Assembly: GCA_910575155.1 (NCBI GenBank)
Contig: CAJTDX010000014.1
Coordinates: 19,024 to 83,023 of the forward strand
Direction of reading: 5' to 3'
DNA from: Lachnospiraceae bacterium
Lineage (GTDB): Bacteria > Bacillota > Clostridia > Lachnospirales > Lachnospiraceae
DNA length: 64,000 bases
Position 1 is the stretch's first letter, and the number at the start of each line of letters is the position of its first letter. Both the position numbers and the translations under genes were made by a program. Below are positions 33,235 to 42,752 of the stretch, piece after piece. A model generated the notes under the pieces. It made no database searches and was not told where the DNA came from. It saw only the letters and a program-made list of their open reading frames with translations.

Positions 33235-36200
33235 TTACGCCTGTTCCAGTTCAGGCTCCACCAAAAGCTCTTCCGTATCCTTCAAAACCGCTTCCACCTG
33301 CTCCAGCGTACCTTTGGCTTTCTGTCTTATGTTATAACCCTTATCATACTCAAAATAAGGCGCCTTGGCGTCTCTCACAAACTGCAGCGCGCCGCCATAA
33401 GTTTCTGCCATCTGCATAATGTTCGCCGGATTAATCTTTGCCTTAAAATAAAATACAAATTTAATTTTATCTTTATTCTCTTTGATTTCACTGTAATAAC
33501 AGCGATGTGCTTTTGCTTTCAACTGGGCGATTGCAAGAAGGTTTTCCACAGCCCTGGGCGGTTCCCCAAAGCGGTCAATCAGCTCCTCCAACATCTCCTC
33601 GCTCTCTTCCTGGTTCTCAATCACCGCAATCCTCTTATAAATATCCAGCTTCTGAAATTCATTGGGAATATATGACGGCGGAATAAAAGCATCCACATCC
33701 AGTTCCAGCGTAGTCTCAAACTGTTCCGGCGCCGCTTCGCCCTTAAGGGATTTCACCGCTTCATTCAGCATCTTACAGTAGAGGTCGTATCCTACAGCCT
33801 CCATATGCCCGTGCTGCTGGGCGCCCAGTAAATTTCCGGCCCCCCGGATTTCCAGATCCCGCATGGCAATTTTAAAACCGCTGCCCAGTTCCGTAAATTC
33901 CCGGATTGCAGACAAACGTTTTTCCGCAACCTCTTTCAACATTTTGTTCCTGCGATACATCAGAAACGCATAAGACGTCCGGTTCGACCGCCCCACGCGC
34001 CCCCGGAGCTGATACAGCTGAGACAACCCCAGATTATCCGCATCATGAATAATCATTGTATTCACGTTGGAAATATCAAGTCCTGTTTCAATAATCGTTG
34101 TGCTTACCAGCACGTCAATCTCTCCATTGATAAACTGATACATAATATTTTCCAGCTCGCGCTCCTTCATCTGCCCATGGGCAAATTCCACTCTGGCTTC
34201 CGGCACCAGTTCCGCAATCCGGGAAGTAATGTCTATAATCTGATTGACCCGGTTGAACACGTAATATACCTGTCCGTTTCTTGCCAGCTCCCGATTAATT
34301 GCCTCTCTGACAATTTCTTCGTTATACTCCATCACATAGGTCTGAATGGGAAGACGGTCCATAGGCGGTTCTTCCAGCACACTCATATCGCGGATTCCAA
34401 TAAGGCTCATATGAAGCGTTCTGGGAATCGGGGTAGCCGTCAGGGTCAGCACATCCACGTTTTTCTTCAGCTGCTTAATCTTCTCTTTGTGGCTTACTCC
34501 AAACCGCTGTTCTTCATCTATAATCAGAAGTCCCAGATCTTTAAACTCCACATCCTTAGATAAGACCCGGTGCGTTCCAATCACGATATCCACCATTCCC
34601 CGTTTCAGATCTTCCACCGTTTTTTTCATCTGGGCGTTTGTGCAGAAACGGCACATTAATTCCACCCGCACCGGAAAATCCTTCATACGCTGGGCAAAAT
34701 TATTATAATGCTGCTGGGCGAGGATGGTGGTCGGCACCAGATAGACCACCTGCTTATTCTCCTGTACGGCTTTAAATGCTGCGCGGATGGCAATCTCCGT
34801 TTTGCCATAGCCAACGTCTCCGCAAATTAAGCGGTCCATAATCTTTTTGCTCTCCATGTCCCGTTTGGTCGCTTCAATGGCAAGCTCCTGGTCTTCTGTC
34901 TCCTCAAAGGGAAACAGCTCCTCAAATTCCCTCTGCCACACCGTATCCGGCCCGTACACAAAACCTTCTGTCTCCCGCCTTGCCGCATACAGCTCCACCA
35001 GTTCTTTTGCAATCTCTTTGACTGCTCCTTTGACGCGGTTCTTGGTCTTTTTCCACTCCTGCCCGTCCAAACGGTTGATTTTTGGTTTCTTCGCCTCCGC
35101 TCCGGCATACTTTTGTATCGCCTCTAACTGAGTGGCAAGCACATATAAGATACTGCCTTTATCATATTCAATTTTTACATAATCCTTCGCCGTCTTTTGA
35201 ATCTCAATTTTCTCAATGCCACGGTAAATGCCTACGCCATAGCGTTCATGCACCACATAATCTCCCACGCTCAGATCTGTGAAACTCTGAATCTTCTCTC
35301 CCTCATAAATCCTGCGTTTCTTCTTGCGCTTCTGCTCACCCCCGAAAATATCACTCTCCGAAATTACCACAAACTTCAAATCCGGGTACTCAAATCCCCG
35401 CTTCAGCTTGCCGTAGGCAACCATCACTTCCCCAGGCTGCACCAGATGGTCATAATCTTCACTGTAAAAACAGTTCAGCCCTTCCGTCTGCAGATCCTCA
35501 CACAGGTGCCTGGCCCTGGTCCTGGAACCAGACAGGAGAATCACCTGGTACTTTTTCCTGCGGTACTGCTGCAAATCCTTCAGCAATAATTCGAAACTGC
35601 GGTTATACGGATTCACCGTTCTGGAGGAAATATGATATCTCGACTTTATTTCTACATCATTGGGCCTCATATCCAGAGTTGTCACCGAAACACATTTTCG
35701 TCCCTGTATTCTGGAAAAAATTTCGTTTTCAGAATATAAGGCTTTCATCTGTCCCGGCAATATATAACCTTTTTCCAGACGATGCTGCATACTCTCAGAA
35801 AATTCCTGCTCCACCACTCTGCCTTTTTCAGCAAGTCTCGCCGGTTCATCCAAAAATACAATCGTACTTTTATTATCAAAATAATCCAGAAAAGATACGG
35901 TATCTTCTGCGAAATATGTGAGATAGCTGTCAATCCCGGCGCTTTGGCCAAGCTCAGTAATCTCTTCCTTCAGCGTCTCTACGGCAGTCTTAATTCTGTG
36001 CGCCTCCTCTGTCTTCATATCCTTGCGAAAGGTCTCGCAGAGCTGCGTTTTTTCCTGCTCCAACGCTTTCAGGCCGTTAGCCAGACGCTCCGGCGACAGG
36101 ATCGTCTCGCTTGCAGGAAAGACGCGCACCTGTTCCAGATTTTCGATGGAACGCTGGCTCTCCACGTCAAAGCTGCGCATAGAATCAATTTCATCTCCCC

Positions 36201-36780
36201 AAAGCTCCAGTCGGTAAGGATTTTCTTCCGTCAGAGGAAAAATATCCAGAATCCCGCCCCGCACAGCAAACTGCCCTGCGCGTTCCACCTGGTAATTTCT
36301 TTCATATCCCAGCCGCACCAGCCGCTGTTTCACCTGTTCTATATTGAGGCTGTCTCCCAGAGTAAAATTCAGGATCCCTTCCCGGATGCAGGAAAGAGGC
36401 ATCACCCGGTCCATCAATGCATCAAACGTAGTAATAACTGTCACCCTTTTGCCTTCCAGCAACGCCTTTATTGCCGTCAAACGCTCTGCTGTCAGTAAGT
36501 TTCCCCGAAGATCAGACTGGTAAAACAATACGTCTCTCGCCGGATAATACAGCACGCTCCGATCAAAAAAACGGTAACTTTCACAGAGTTCTCTTGCCTT
36601 TTGCTCCTGAAAGGTTACGATCAGCCCGTTATATTTTTTCTCCAGCAGACTATACATGAAATGAGGCTTCTGAGTGTCAATACACCCGGAAACCTGTGCA
36701 ATTCCGTTCAAACTTATTAATTCTTCCTTTAACTTATTGTATTCATTCAGCCCCAGCAACGGTTCTGTAAAGCTCTTCAT
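33235..36780 (-). CDS. mfd: Transcription-repair coupling factor Mfd
   Basis: The product is 1181 residues, the full length for Mfd, a helicase-like translocase that displaces stalled RNA polymerase and recruits UvrA. In order: a UvrB-like module with GGILDIFPLTEENPY, the RNA-polymerase-interacting domain around DYVVHERYGVGIYRG, the translocase with Walker A GDVGYGKTE, the DEEQRFGV box, and helicase motif VI QLRGRVGRSNR. The C-terminal UvrA-binding region ends in DTEELLVEPELE. CAGGAGGAAGT precedes the start, 14 bp after pth. Confidence 0.97.
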   Translation of the reverse strand: MKSFTEPLLGLNEYNKLKEELISLNGIAQVSGCIDTQKPHFMYSLLEKKYNGLIVTFQEQKARELCESYRFFDRSVLYYPARDVLFYQSDLRGNLLTAERLTAIKALLEGKRVTVITTFDALMDRVMPLSCIREGILNFTLGDSLNIEQVKQRLVRLGYERNYQVERAGQFAVRGGILDIFPLTEENPYRLELWGDEIDSMRSFDVESQRSIENLEQVRVFPASETILSPERLANGLKALEQEKTQLCETFRKDMKTEEAHRIKTAVETLKEEITELGQSAGIDSYLTYFAEDTVSFLDYFDNKSTIVFLDEPARLAEKGRVVEQEFSESMQHRLEKGYILPGQMKALYSENEIFSRIQGRKCVSVTTLDMRPNDVEIKSRYHISSRTVNPYNRSFELLLKDLQQYRRKKYQVILLSGSRTRARHLCEDLQTEGLNCFYSEDYDHLVQPGEVMVAYGKLKRGFEYPDLKFVVISESDIFGGEQKRKKKRRIYEGEKIQSFTDLSVGDYVVHERYGVGIYRGIEKIEIQKTAKDYVKIEYDKGSILYVLATQLEAIQKYAGAEAKKPKINRLDGQEWKKTKNRVKGAVKEIAKELVELYAARRETEGFVYGPDTVWQREFEELFPFEETEDQELAIEATKRDMESKKIMDRLICGDVGYGKTEIAIRAAFKAVQENKQVVYLVPTTILAQQHYNNFAQRMKDFPVRVELMCRFCTNAQMKKTVEDLKRGMVDIVIGTHRVLSKDVEFKDLGLLIIDEEQRFGVSHKEKIKQLKKNVDVLTLTATPIPRTLHMSLIGIRDMSVLEEPPMDRLPIQTYVMEYNEEIVREAINRELARNGQVYYVFNRVNQIIDITSRIAELVPEARVEFAHGQMKERELENIMYQFINGEIDVLVSTTIIETGLDISNVNTMIIHDADNLGLSQLYQLRGRVGRSNRTSYAFLMYRRNKMLKEVAEKRLSAIREFTELGSGFKIAMRDLEIRGAGNLLGAQQHGHMEAVGYDLYCKMLNEAVKSLKGEAAPEQFETTLELDVDAFIPPSYIPNEFQKLDIYKRIAVIENQEESEEMLEELIDRFGEPPRAVENLLAIAQLKAKAHRCYYSEIKENKDKIKFVFYFKAKINPANIMQMAETYGGALQFVRDAKAPYFEYDKGYNIRQKAKGTLEQVEAVLKDTEELLVEPELEQA

Positions 36781-36794
36781 ACTTCCTCCTGTCC

Positions 36795-37355
36795 TCAGTT
36801 AAATTGATTCATTGCCTGTTCGGTCTTGCCCTGCACCATGAGCGCCACAGCGTCGCATGCCTGCTCAAATGCATCCTTTACCTGTTTTCTCTCTTCTCTG
36901 GAAAAACGTCCCAGCACATAATCTGCAAGATCCCAGCCTTCCGGTTTTTCTCCTACGCCTATCTTAATACGCTGAAACTCCTGGGTTCCCACATGGCTGA
37001 TAATGCTCTTGATACCGTTATGCCCTCCGGCGCTTCCCTTTTTCCTGATTCTGAGCCTTCCCGGAGCCAGACTGACATCGTCATAGATCACAATCAGTTC
37101 CGATTCCGGCTTAAGCTTGTAGAAATTCAAAATCGCCCCGATACTTTCCCCGCTGAGGTTCATAAACGTCTGGGGCTTTACCAGCAGCGCTTTCTGTCCT
37201 TCGATGACCGCCGCTGCACACAGAGCTTTATGCTTTTTTTCCCTGATCCGGACATTATATTTGTCTGCCAGCAGATCAATCACATCGAACCCAACATTGT
37301 GACGCGTCCCTTCGTACCTGAAAGAGGGATTTCCAAGTCCTGCAATTACAAACAT
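36795..37355 (-). CDS. pth: Peptidyl-tRNA hydrolase
   Basis: The product is 186 residues, typical for bacterial Pth, which releases peptides from stalled peptidyl-tRNA. FVIAGLGNP begins it, TRHNVGFDVID holds the catalytic histidine, KPQTFMNLSGES the substrate-contacting asparagine, and IVIYDDVSL the catalytic aspartate. The gene sits between uppP and mfd; pth-mfd adjacency is widely conserved in Firmicutes. Confidence 0.97.
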   Translation of the reverse strand: MFVIAGLGNPSFRYEGTRHNVGFDVIDLLADKYNVRIREKKHKALCAAAVIEGQKALLVKPQTFMNLSGESIGAILNFYKLKPESELIVIYDDVSLAPGRLRIRKKGSAGGHNGIKSIISHVGTQEFQRIKIGVGEKPEGWDLADYVLGRFSREERKQVKDAFEQACDAVALMVQGKTEQAMNQFN

Positions 37356-37386
37356 CGTTCTTCTTCCTTTCCTGTCGTCTTATGTA

Positions 37387-38208
37387 TCAGCTGAGAACAC
37401 CAAAATACAGTATTACCAGTCCTCCCAAAATAATGCGGTAAACGCCGAACGCCTTGAAATCATGCTTTCTGATATATCCCATCAGGAAACGTATCACTAC
37501 CACAGAAACAGCAAAAGAAACCGCCATTCCTATCAGCAGTATGCTCAGTTCCTGTCTGGTAAATGCAAGGCCAAAACTCAAAAGCTTTAAAAAGCTGGCT
37601 CCGAACATTACCGGAATTGCAAGATAAAAAGTAAATTCCGCCGCTACCGATCTGGAAACGCCGATCAGCAAAGCTCCGATAATGGTAGCGCCGGATCTCG
37701 AAGTTCCGGGAAATACAGCCGCCACAAGCTGAAACAATCCGATCACAAAAGCAATCTGCCAGGTCAGTTCCCCAGTGCTTCGAATCACAGGCTTCGTTCC
37801 GCGATTCATATTTTCTACGAGAATAAAAATCAGCCCCACGGCAATCAGCATCACTGCCACAACCCAATAATTATACAGATGCTCATCCAGCCAGTCTCCA
37901 AACACGACTCCTACGACTCCAGCCGGAATACATGCGACCAGTATTTTACCCCAAAGCTCCATAATACTCCAGTCGACTATTTCCTGCCTGTTCAGACGAA
38001 ATGGAAAAATCCTTTCCCAGAACATCAGTACTACAGCAAGAATCGCTCCCAACTGCACTACGACCAGAAACATGTTCCAAAATTCCTCTGATACGTTCAT
38101 AGGCATAAACTTTTCCAGTAAAATCATGTGTCCGGTACTGCTTACCGGAAGCCATTCCGTAATGCCTTCCACAATTCCATATATTACGGCTTTTAAAATC
38201 TCTGACAT
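37387..38208 (-). CDS. uppP: Undecaprenyl-diphosphatase
   Basis: The product is 273 residues with about eight membrane helices. It dephosphorylates undecaprenyl diphosphate to recycle the wall lipid carrier. Both BacA motifs are present: EGITEWLPVSSTGHM near the N-terminus and PGTSRSGATI near residue 165. Its level affects bacitracin tolerance in this family. It is probably the first gene of uppP-pth-mfd. No good promoter was recognised in 38209-38557, which otherwise holds no supported gene. Confidence 0.96.
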   Translation of the reverse strand: MSEILKAVIYGIVEGITEWLPVSSTGHMILLEKFMPMNVSEEFWNMFLVVVQLGAILAVVLMFWERIFPFRLNRQEIVDWSIMELWGKILVACIPAGVVGVVFGDWLDEHLYNYWVVAVMLIAVGLIFILVENMNRGTKPVIRSTGELTWQIAFVIGLFQLVAAVFPGTSRSGATIIGALLIGVSRSVAAEFTFYLAIPVMFGASFLKLLSFGLAFTRQELSILLIGMAVSFAVSVVVIRFLMGYIRKHDFKAFGVYRIILGGLVILYFGVLS

Positions 38209-38557
38209 AACTTTATAATTTCCTTTCTATGTAATTGCAGCTTCATCCCTGCAAGACGGCGTCAGGTCTGCATCCATTCCCTGCCCACACTCTATAACAG
38301 TATATCACAATGCAGAGAAATTTAGGAGTAATTGTAATTAATTTTTTTATTTTGATTTTATTAATGCTTTCTCTGTAATTTCTTAAAAATAAATGAATTT
38401 CTGTTTTTATATTGACTTTTCCTGTTTTTTCCTCATTAATTAATCTATACGTATTTGTATTACTCCGGCATTCGTCCCTAATTGTATATAATTTTTCATT
38501 CATATGCCAGATTCGCGATTGCTTAAGAGTAAACGCACAGGAAAAGGAGCGTGTGTT

Positions 38558-39391
38558 ATGAAATCAAAACCATCTTTCAAAAAATATCTTTTTTCATCGC
38601 TGTTATTGTTTTTTGCATTCCTTTGTATTCCCCAGACTGCGTTCGCCGCCAGAAAACCGGCGATGGTGCGGGGCATGAAATGCAAAACCACCACCGCTGG
38701 CAGCATCAATATCTCCTGGAAGCCTCAGAACGGCGTTTCCGGCTATCAGGTCTTTCGCTCTGCTTCCTATGACGGACCTTATGAAAAACTGAAAGAAGTC
38801 ACATCCGATAATACTGCATTCTGCAATACTAAACTGCAAAACGGCAGAGAGTATTACTACCGGGTCCGCGCCTATAAGACGAAAGGAAATTCTCTGATCA
38901 CCGGCAACTTTTCCAACGTTCTCTCCGCACACACCAGATGCGCCTCCCGCGCCGCCATTTTACGTTCCCGTTCCAATGTAAGAAAACATGCCGGGATCAA
39001 CCATCCCGTTCTTACAACCTTAAATGCCGGCAGTAACGTCACCGTCATCTGTACTGCAAGCGATAAATCGGGAACTCCCTGGAGCCGCATTTCTTTTCAG
39101 GCAGGCGGTAAGAAGAGAACCGGCTACATCAGGTCCGATCTGTTGTCCATCGGTCAGCGCCCTCAGAAGAAAAAGATCACAGGCGTCGTAATCGCCAACA
39201 GCGGACTGCATCTTCGCAGGTCTGCCAGCGTCAGCGCCGGGATTTACACCGCCTTGCCCAGAGGCACAAAGGTTACTGTCCTTGGGCAGGTAACCGGAAG
39301 GGACGGACAAAAATGGTATCAGATCAGCGTCAAACAGGGCCGGAAAACGTTCAAAGGCTATGTATTGGCCCGTTATATTCGTATTTCCTGA
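38558..39391 (+). CDS. Secreted protein with fibronectin type III and two SH3-like domains
   Basis: The product is 277 residues; the start at 38558 follows AAAAGGAGCG. A signal peptide spans about residues 1-30 (cleavage near AFAARKP). A fibronectin type III domain follows (about 33-125, NISWKPQNGVSGYQVFRS) and then two bacterial SH3-like domains (about 135-195 and 207-277). The second SH3-like domain carries SGLHLRRSASVSAGIYTALP. Such domains often bind the cell wall. There is no catalytic domain, so it may be a wall-associated binding protein. Its FN3 domain resembles that of the truncated gene at 20.1-20.6 kb. Confidence 0.85.
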   Translation: MKSKPSFKKYLFSSLLLFFAFLCIPQTAFAARKPAMVRGMKCKTTTAGSINISWKPQNGVSGYQVFRSASYDGPYEKLKEVTSDNTAFCNTKLQNGREYYYRVRAYKTKGNSLITGNFSNVLSAHTRCASRAAILRSRSNVRKHAGINHPVLTTLNAGSNVTVICTASDKSGTPWSRISFQAGGKKRTGYIRSDLLSIGQRPQKKKITGVVIANSGLHLRRSASVSAGIYTALPRGTKVTVLGQVTGRDGQKWYQISVKQGRKTFKGYVLARYIRIS

Positions 39392-39411
39392 ATATCAGAT
39401 ATCAGGGGACA

Positions 39412-39450
39412 AAAAAAGAGTGCTGCAATATTGTAATAACACTCTTTTTT
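39412..39450. terminator. Bidirectional terminator between the SH3 protein and spoVG
   Basis: AAAAAAGAGTG (39412-39422) pairs with CACTCTTTTTT (39440-39450). It gives a T-tract on either strand between two convergent genes. Confidence 0.85.
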
Positions 39451-39500
39451 GTCTAAACCGTGTATCAATTTTGGTTTTGGCGCTCTTTATTTTTCATAAC

Positions 39501-39767
39501 TTATGCTTCCACATTAATCTCTTCCTGATACTTATCCAAAATCGTCTTTTGAATATTCTCCCTAGTCTGTGAATTGATGGGATGAGCAATATCACGATAT
39601 TCCCCATCTGTCGCTCTTCTGCTGGGCATAGCGATAAAAAGACCTTTTTCCCCTTCAATTACCTTAATATCATGCACTACAAATTCTTCGTCAATGGTAA
39701 TAGACACTACTGCCCGCATCTTGCCTTCCTTCTCTACCTTACGGATTCTCACGTCTGTTATCTGCAT
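39501..39767 (-). CDS. spoVG: Septation/stage V sporulation regulator SpoVG
   Basis: The product is 88 residues, beginning [17 protein letters not shown] and containing [16 protein letters not shown], which is diagnostic of SpoVG. It is a small nucleic-acid-binding regulator affecting septation, sporulation and, in some Firmicutes, capsule and virulence genes. AAAGGGGG precedes the ATG. In B. subtilis it neighbours glmU and prs; here the next gene in that direction is glgD, also a nucleotidyltransferase-type protein. Confidence 0.96.
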   Translation of the reverse strand: MQITDVRIRKVEKEGKMRAVVSITIDEEFVVHDIKVIEGEKGLFIAMPSRRATDGEYRDIAHPINSQTRENIQKTILDKYQEEINVEA

Positions 39768-39861
39768 AAATCTCTGCCCCCTTTATATATCTTCCTATTT
39801 CTTAAGAACAGGTTTTATCCACTGTAAATATGCAGGTTTATTATAATACCGCTACAGTCCG

Positions 39862-39968
39862 GACGGCATAATCTCCTCCGGTATTATGCCAGATCCGCTT
39901 CGCGTATATTCTTTGGCATATCTTGCCTCACTGCGCCCGGACGGTATAATATCTCACAATATTATACC
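39862..39968. repeat. Two related palindromic hairpins between spoVG and glgD
   Basis: GGCATAAT/ATTATGCC (39869-39894) and GGTATAATAT/ATATTATACC (39943-39968) are each preceded by CCGGACGG. They are two copies of one dyad design with covarying arms. No T-tract follows. They may act as transcript-end or processing hairpins for glgCD, or be REP-like elements. Confidence 0.5.
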
Positions 39969-40032
39969 GCAACCAGACAATCGCTGCCTGTGTTCACCGA
40001 ATGCGCAGATTTCTTCTTCACAATTGCAGTCA

Positions 40033-41148
40033 TTAAATCACATATCTTTCATTATGCTCATACACAACCTTAATTCCATCACCACCGCTGAAATACGTAT
40101 TGGCGCGGAGCGTATCCCGGCTTTCCACGATACAATTCTCAATATGTGTATTGTCACCGATATAAACATCATTTAAAATGATGGAATTCTTAATGACACA
40201 GTTCTTTCCTACGAAAGCTTTTTTAAACAAAATAGAATTTTCCACTTTACTGTTGACAATACATCCACTGGAAACAAGACTGTTGCGGACATCGGAACCA
40301 ACGTTATATTTTGCAGGCGGGAGATCGTCAACCTTAGAATAAATTCTCGGTTCATCCCTGAAGTATTTCCTTATTTCCGGTTTCAGGAAATCCATATTTG
40401 TCTTATAGTAAGATTCCACAGTAGAAATATTATTCCAATATGACTCCAGCTTATAACCGAAGATCCGTTTCATATTCTTGTAACGAATCAGAATATCTGT
40501 TACAAAATCATAACGGTTCTCTTCTGCACAGCGCTCCAGCATCTCTATAAGCTGTCTTCTGCGGAGTACATAAATACCTGCCGAAATTGTATTGGACTGC
40601 GCTACCATTGGTTTTTCTTCAAACTCTACAATTCTGGAATCCTCATTCATCCGTACCACGCCGAAACGGCTTACATCCTCGCCCACCGGCATGTCCTTGC
40701 AGACAATCGTGATATCTGCTTTTTTCTCAATATGATATTCCAGCAGCTTATTATAGTCCATCTTGTATACGCAGTCGCCCGCCGCAATGATAACGTAAGG
40801 CTCATGGCTCTGCTTTAAGAACGTAATGTTTCGAAACATTGCGTCCGCTGTTCCCCTGTACCACCATGCATTGTCGGAGGTAACTGTCGGATTGAACACA
40901 AACAGGCCTCCCTGCTTTCTGCCGAAGTCCCACCATTTCGAAGAGCTGAGGTGCTCGTTCAGGCTTCTTGCGTTATACTGTGTTAAAACTGCTACCTTCT
41001 GAATATGCGAATTACTCATGTTGCTGAGCGCAAAATCAATACAGCGAAAACATCCGCCCACTGGCATGGCTGCGATGGCTCTCTTATTAGAAAGCTCCTG
41101 CATCTTGCTGTTATTTCCGCCTGCTAATATAATACCTAATGCCTTCAT
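40033..41148 (-). CDS. glgD: Glucose-1-phosphate adenylyltransferase subunit GlgD
   Basis: The product is 371 residues. It has the nucleotidyltransferase fold plus a C-terminal left-handed beta helix ([20 protein letters not shown]). The nucleotide-binding loop reads [15 protein letters not shown] in place of the GGxGxRL consensus kept by GlgC, which marks the regulatory or weakly active GlgD subunit found in Firmicutes. It overlaps glgC by ATGA and should form a heteromer with it. Confidence 0.93.
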   Translation of the reverse strand: MKALGIILAGGNNSKMQELSNKRAIAAMPVGGCFRCIDFALSNMSNSHIQKVAVLTQYNARSLNEHLSSSKWWDFGRKQGGLFVFNPTVTSDNAWWYRGTADAMFRNITFLKQSHEPYVIIAAGDCVYKMDYNKLLEYHIEKKADITIVCKDMPVGEDVSRFGVVRMNEDSRIVEFEEKPMVAQSNTISAGIYVLRRRQLIEMLERCAEENRYDFVTDILIRYKNMKRIFGYKLESYWNNISTVESYYKTNMDFLKPEIRKYFRDEPRIYSKVDDLPPAKYNVGSDVRNSLVSSGCIVNSKVENSILFKKAFVGKNCVIKNSIILNDVYIGDNTHIENCIVESRDTLRANTYFSGGDGIKVVYEHNERYVI

Positions 41149-42419
41149 ACTCTGTCACCTGCCTTAATGATTGATTCACCGCCGGCCAAAACGCCATCCG
41201 GATAATCTTCCTTATCAGTCTTACCGGATATCGCTGTATTCTTACCGATCTTAACACCTGACGGTATTACAGAATTCTCTCCAATAGTCACCAGACCAAA
41301 AGAGTATACGCTCTTATTGAGCTTGTTCTCTGCTTCTTCCCCTACACCCAGCTCTACATTATTTCCAATTGTAACATTCTCCGCCACAATCGCCTTTGTG
41401 ATATTCACATTATCGCCAATCACGGTGTCCTGCATGATAATGGAATCACGTACCACCGTATCTTTGCCAATGACAACGCCAGCTCCAATGACCGAGCCGT
41501 AAACCTTGCCGTAAATCTCGCAGCCTTCTCCGATGATACACCGCTCTGTCACTGCGTCTTCTGCAATAAACTGCGGCTCAATAATCTCGCTCTTGGTGTA
41601 AATCTTCCAGTACTCTTCATAGAGGTTGAATTCCGGAATCAGGTCAATCAGCTCCATGTTCGCCTCCCAATAAGAGCCGAGTGTTCCAACATCCTTCCAG
41701 TATCCATTGTACTCATAGGCAAATAAGCGCCTGCCATTCTCTCTGCAGTATGGAATAATATGTTTGCCAAAGTCACAGTTGCTCTGCTCTGACATGGTCA
41801 CCAGAGCTTCCCTTAAGACACTCCAGTTGAAAATGTAAATACCCATAGATGCAAGATTACTTCTGGGATTCGCCGGCTTCTCCTCGAAATCCATAATCTG
41901 CTTATTCTCATCTGTAATTACCAGACCAAAACGGCTGGCTTCTTCCCATGGCACCGGCATGGCTGCAATCGTAACATCAGCGTTATTTTCCTTATGGAAG
42001 TCCAGCATCACCTCATAATTCATCTTATAAATATGGTCGCCTGACAGAATCAGCACATATTCAGGATGATAACTGTCGATGTAATTCAGATTCTGGTAAA
42101 TTGCATTTGCCGTACCTGTATACCATTCACTGTTGTCACTTTTCTCATACGGGGGCAGTACTGTGACGCCGCCATTGTTGCGGTCCAGATCCCACGGAAT
42201 ACCAATTCCGATATGGGTATTCAGACGCAGCGGCTGATACTGTGTCAACACGCCTACGGTATCTATTCCCGAATTTACACAGTTACTCAACGGAAAATCA
42301 ATAATTCGATATTTACCGCCAAATGCTACAGCCGGTTTTGCAACGTTAGAGGTTAATACTCCAAGTCTGCTGCCCTGACCCCCTGCCAAAAGCATGGCTA
42401 TCATTTCTTTACGAATCAT
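41145..42419 (-). CDS. glgC: Glucose-1-phosphate adenylyltransferase GlgC
   Basis: The product is 424 residues with the start at 42419, after GAGAGGTGAGAGAC. It makes ADP-glucose for glycogen synthesis. The catalytic loop [11 protein letters not shown] is intact, as are [10 protein letters not shown] and the C-terminal beta helix. An extended -10 promoter lies about 50 bp upstream. No glycogen synthase or branching enzyme is in this window, so the pathway is split. Confidence 0.95.
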   Translation of the reverse strand: MIRKEMIAMLLAGGQGSRLGVLTSNVAKPAVAFGGKYRIIDFPLSNCVNSGIDTVGVLTQYQPLRLNTHIGIGIPWDLDRNNGGVTVLPPYEKSDNSEWYTGTANAIYQNLNYIDSYHPEYVLILSGDHIYKMNYEVMLDFHKENNADVTIAAMPVPWEEASRFGLVITDENKQIMDFEEKPANPRSNLASMGIYIFNWSVLREALVTMSEQSNCDFGKHIIPYCRENGRRLFAYEYNGYWKDVGTLGSYWEANMELIDLIPEFNLYEEYWKIYTKSEIIEPQFIAEDAVTERCIIGEGCEIYGKVYGSVIGAGVVIGKDTVVRDSIIMQDTVIGDNVNITKAIVAENVTIGNNVELGVGEEAENKLNKSVYSFGLVTIGENSVIPSGVKIGKNTAISGKTDKEDYPDGVLAGGESIIKAGDRV

Positions 42420-42464
42420 GTCTCTCACCTCTCGTCAATTAATTTCTTGTTACTTACATCCTAT

Positions 42465-42473
42465 ATTATAGCA
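42465..42473 (-). promoter_or_regulatory. Extended -10 promoter of glgC-glgD
   Basis: Read on the minus strand this is TGCTATAAT, an extended -10 element; no good -35 was found. Confidence 0.5.
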
Positions 42474-42608
42474 CATCAAAATCATTTAGTACACATATTT
42501 CACAATTTTTTTGCCTGAAAATAAGTAATTTTGTCATATCGCACAACAGATTTTACCTGATTGTTACAGATTTATACTCTGTTTTTATTTTTCTTTCACA
42601 ATTTTTAA

Positions 42609-42636
42609 TTTGCAAAATGCAAACCGTTGGTATAAA
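42609..42636 (+). promoter_or_regulatory. Probable murC promoter
   Basis: TTTGCA (42609-42614) and TATAAA (42631-42636) lie 16 bases apart. The following leader of about 110 nt (42661-42752) holds the direct repeat ACAGCC...ACAGCC and short pairings such as CUGG/CCAG. It matches no riboswitch I know. Confidence 0.4.
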
Positions 42637-42752
42637 ATGAAATTAATTTAATATTTAATAAAGGAAAGACTGGTTAGCGTATCAAGAGGGTACAGCCTTA
42701 CAGCCGTCCAGGCGCTTTTGGCACTCTAAACAAGGCCAGACAGGTAAACTAT

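Noticed and set aside
42640..42752. murC leader considered as a c-di-GMP, ZTP or T-box type riboswitch
   Set aside because: None of the conserved core sequences of those classes is present.
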